From an uncultured Porphyromonadaceae bacterium (GTDB taxonomy: Bacteria; Bacteroidota; Bacteroidia; Bacteroidales; Muribaculaceae): a stretch of DNA of 8,157 nucleotides. The translations under genes were made by a program, and so were the position numbers. Under the pieces are notes generated by a model. That model saw nothing but the letters and a program-made list of their open reading frames with translations. It had not been told where the DNA came from and searched no databases. The stretch spans positions 1 through 8,157 of the forward strand of contig UROS01000106.1 in the NCBI GenBank assembly GCA_900549445.1, read 5' to 3'. The first letter of the stretch is position 1, and the number at the start of each line of letters is the position of its first letter. This document shows, piece after piece, positions 7,420-8,157 of this stretch.

Positions 7420-8084
7420 AATTGTTTGGTATTATAAGGTTTATACATGCTCAATCTTCTCAGAATCTTGTCGCGGCGTCCTTTTGCCTTTCTGATATAA
7501 TCGGTGAGTTCCGCGTCATCAGCCACAAGTGAATCCATCTGACGGCGGAATTTTTCATCGGCCTTTTTGTCCGGTCTGCCGAAATTATAAATCACGCCGT
7601 CCTTCACTACGAGCAGCGTGCCCTTTCCTCTGAGCCACAATCCCCCGTTTCCGGCAAAATGATATCCACCGGACGAGAAGCAGTAAACAGTCAGATAAGG
7701 TGTGTGTTCAAGCAACCAGCACCAGCCATAATCCCGGACAAACCGGAATCTATGCGGTCGGTCGGGAGCGGTCGCCACCCAAAGCGTCAGGGAGTCGACA
7801 TCCGTAGCGACAATTCTGTTGCCGACGTTGCTCTGCCGTGTATATGCCCGGTCGATAATCTCAAGCTTCTTTTTCTTTTCGGGGGCTCCGATCCGCGTAT
7901 CCCCGTCGGCTACGATTGAGTCGCCTGAACTGAGATACACGCATCCGCAGAGAGCTTCCGGCTTCTTCGCATGCAGCATGGAGGTTCCAGTCAGCAACGC
8001 GACACTGAAGCAGAGAAATCTTAAAAGCATGGCGATCCACCGGTTTCGTCCGGTTTCCCATATTCTGACATTATTAAACCACAT
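7416..8084 (-). CDS. Exported protein of unknown function, first gene of a coupled pair
   Basis: I do not recognise a named family. The 222-residue product has a signal peptide whose hydrophobic core is LLRFLCFSVALLTGTSMLHA (about 20-39). There are two possible starts: the ATG at 8084, which gives a long 18-residue polar lead, and Met19 at 8030, which gives a compact standard signal. The second is arguably the better protein start, while the first lies closer to the promoter. The mature part opens with GCVYLSSGDSIVADGDT (47-63). It continues with DVDSLTLWVA (95-104) and an aromatic, Gly-rich block, DYGWCWLLEHTPYLTVYCF to GNGGLWLRGKG (118-155), probably beta-sheet. It closes with a basic helical tail, KKADEKFRRQMDSL to KILRRLSMYKPYN (173-218). 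The order (signal, GDSI-type strand, beta core, charged helical tail ending in YN) resembles the layout of small secreted Bacteroidales proteins and of the downstream neighbour. Two Cys (46, 48) follow the signal but do not form a lipobox. Confidence 0.72.
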   Translation of the reverse strand: MWFNNVRIWETGRNRWIAMLLRFLCFSVALLTGTSMLHAKKPEALCGCVYLSSGDSIVADGDTRIGAPEKKKKLEIIDRAYTRQSNVGNRIVATDVDSLTLWVATAPDRPHRFRFVRDYGWCWLLEHTPYLTVYCFSSGGYHFAGNGGLWLRGKGTLLVVKDGVIYNFGRPDKKADEKFRRQMDSLVADDAELTDYIRKAKGRRDKILRRLSMYKPYNTKQL

Positions 8085-8138
8085 TATGCTGAAGTTTTAA
8101 AATACATTAATTTATTTGCAAGACATACTTACTTTGGG

Positions 8139-8146
8139 CAAATATA
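8139..8146 (-). promoter_or_regulatory. Bacteroidales -7 promoter element for the exported-protein pair
   Basis: Read on the - strand, 8146 to 8139 is TATATTTG, an exact match to TAnnTTTG. The matching -33 TTTG would lie about 20 bases further, beyond the window's right edge, so it cannot be checked. Transcription would start near 8130, leaving an A/T-rich leader of roughly 45-50 bases before the ATG at 8084, or about 100 bases before Met19 at 8030. Bases 8085-8157 hold no gene otherwise. Confidence 0.5.
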
Positions 8147-8157
8147 AAACTTATAAA

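Noticed and set aside
7190..8100. + strand open frames opposite the two exported-protein genes
   Set aside because: The - strand frames have signal peptides, an ATGA overlap and an upstream TAnnTTTG element; the + strand frames have none of these.
1..8157. CRISPR arrays, tRNA or rRNA genes, complete insertion sequences and riboswitches
   Set aside because: I saw no regularly spaced repeats, cloverleaf-like segments, transposase frames or known aptamer motifs. Only the left-edge junction hints at a mobile element.

Overview
The window looks like chromosomal DNA of a Bacteroidota member, probably order Bacteroidales. Three things point there: proteins typical of that group, start codons preceded by A/T-rich sequence with no clear Shine-Dalgarno, and two matches to the Bacteroidales -7 promoter element TAnnTTTG. 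A Muribaculaceae-like host would fit the roughly 55% GC of the main genes, but that is inference and no marker gene is present to settle it.

Layout. (1) Bases 1-56 are a short A/T-richer stretch, closed by stops in all three forward frames, that abuts a truncated outer-membrane efflux gene. It looks like a junction: a mobile-element end, a rearrangement or a contig edge. (2) Bases 57-5019 on the + strand carry a tripartite RND efflux operon. It holds the C-terminal part of a TolC/NodT-type outer-membrane factor, a lipoprotein periplasmic adaptor, and a full-length HAE1-type RND pump with an intact proton-relay set. The gaps are only 15 and 4 bp. (3) Bases 5034-5079 hold a strong terminator with a perfect 15-bp stem, whose tail overlaps the predicted promoter of the next gene. 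(4) Bases 5129-6658 (+) encode a secreted GHL10/DUF187 glycosidase-like protein with a probable C-terminal FN3-like domain; E. coli DigH, which cleaves denuded peptidoglycan glycans, is the characterised relative. (5) Bases 8084-6682 on the - strand hold two small exported proteins of unknown function. They overlap by ATGA, converge on the GHL10 gene, and are driven by a Bacteroidales-type promoter at the right edge.

How the parts fit. The adaptor and pump should form the inner-membrane and periplasmic parts of a drug/toxic-compound exporter that needs an outer-membrane channel. The channel gene in this window lacks its N-terminal half, so the pump would need another channel unless the rest of the gene lies intact elsewhere. 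The GHL10 gene has its own terminator/promoter boundary and is probably a separate envelope-maintenance unit. The two - strand genes are lower in GC in the stretches counted by hand and look like accessory envelope proteins.

No clear new defence, mobile or biosynthetic system is visible. The least explained content is the coupled exported pair at the right and the abrupt junction at the left.
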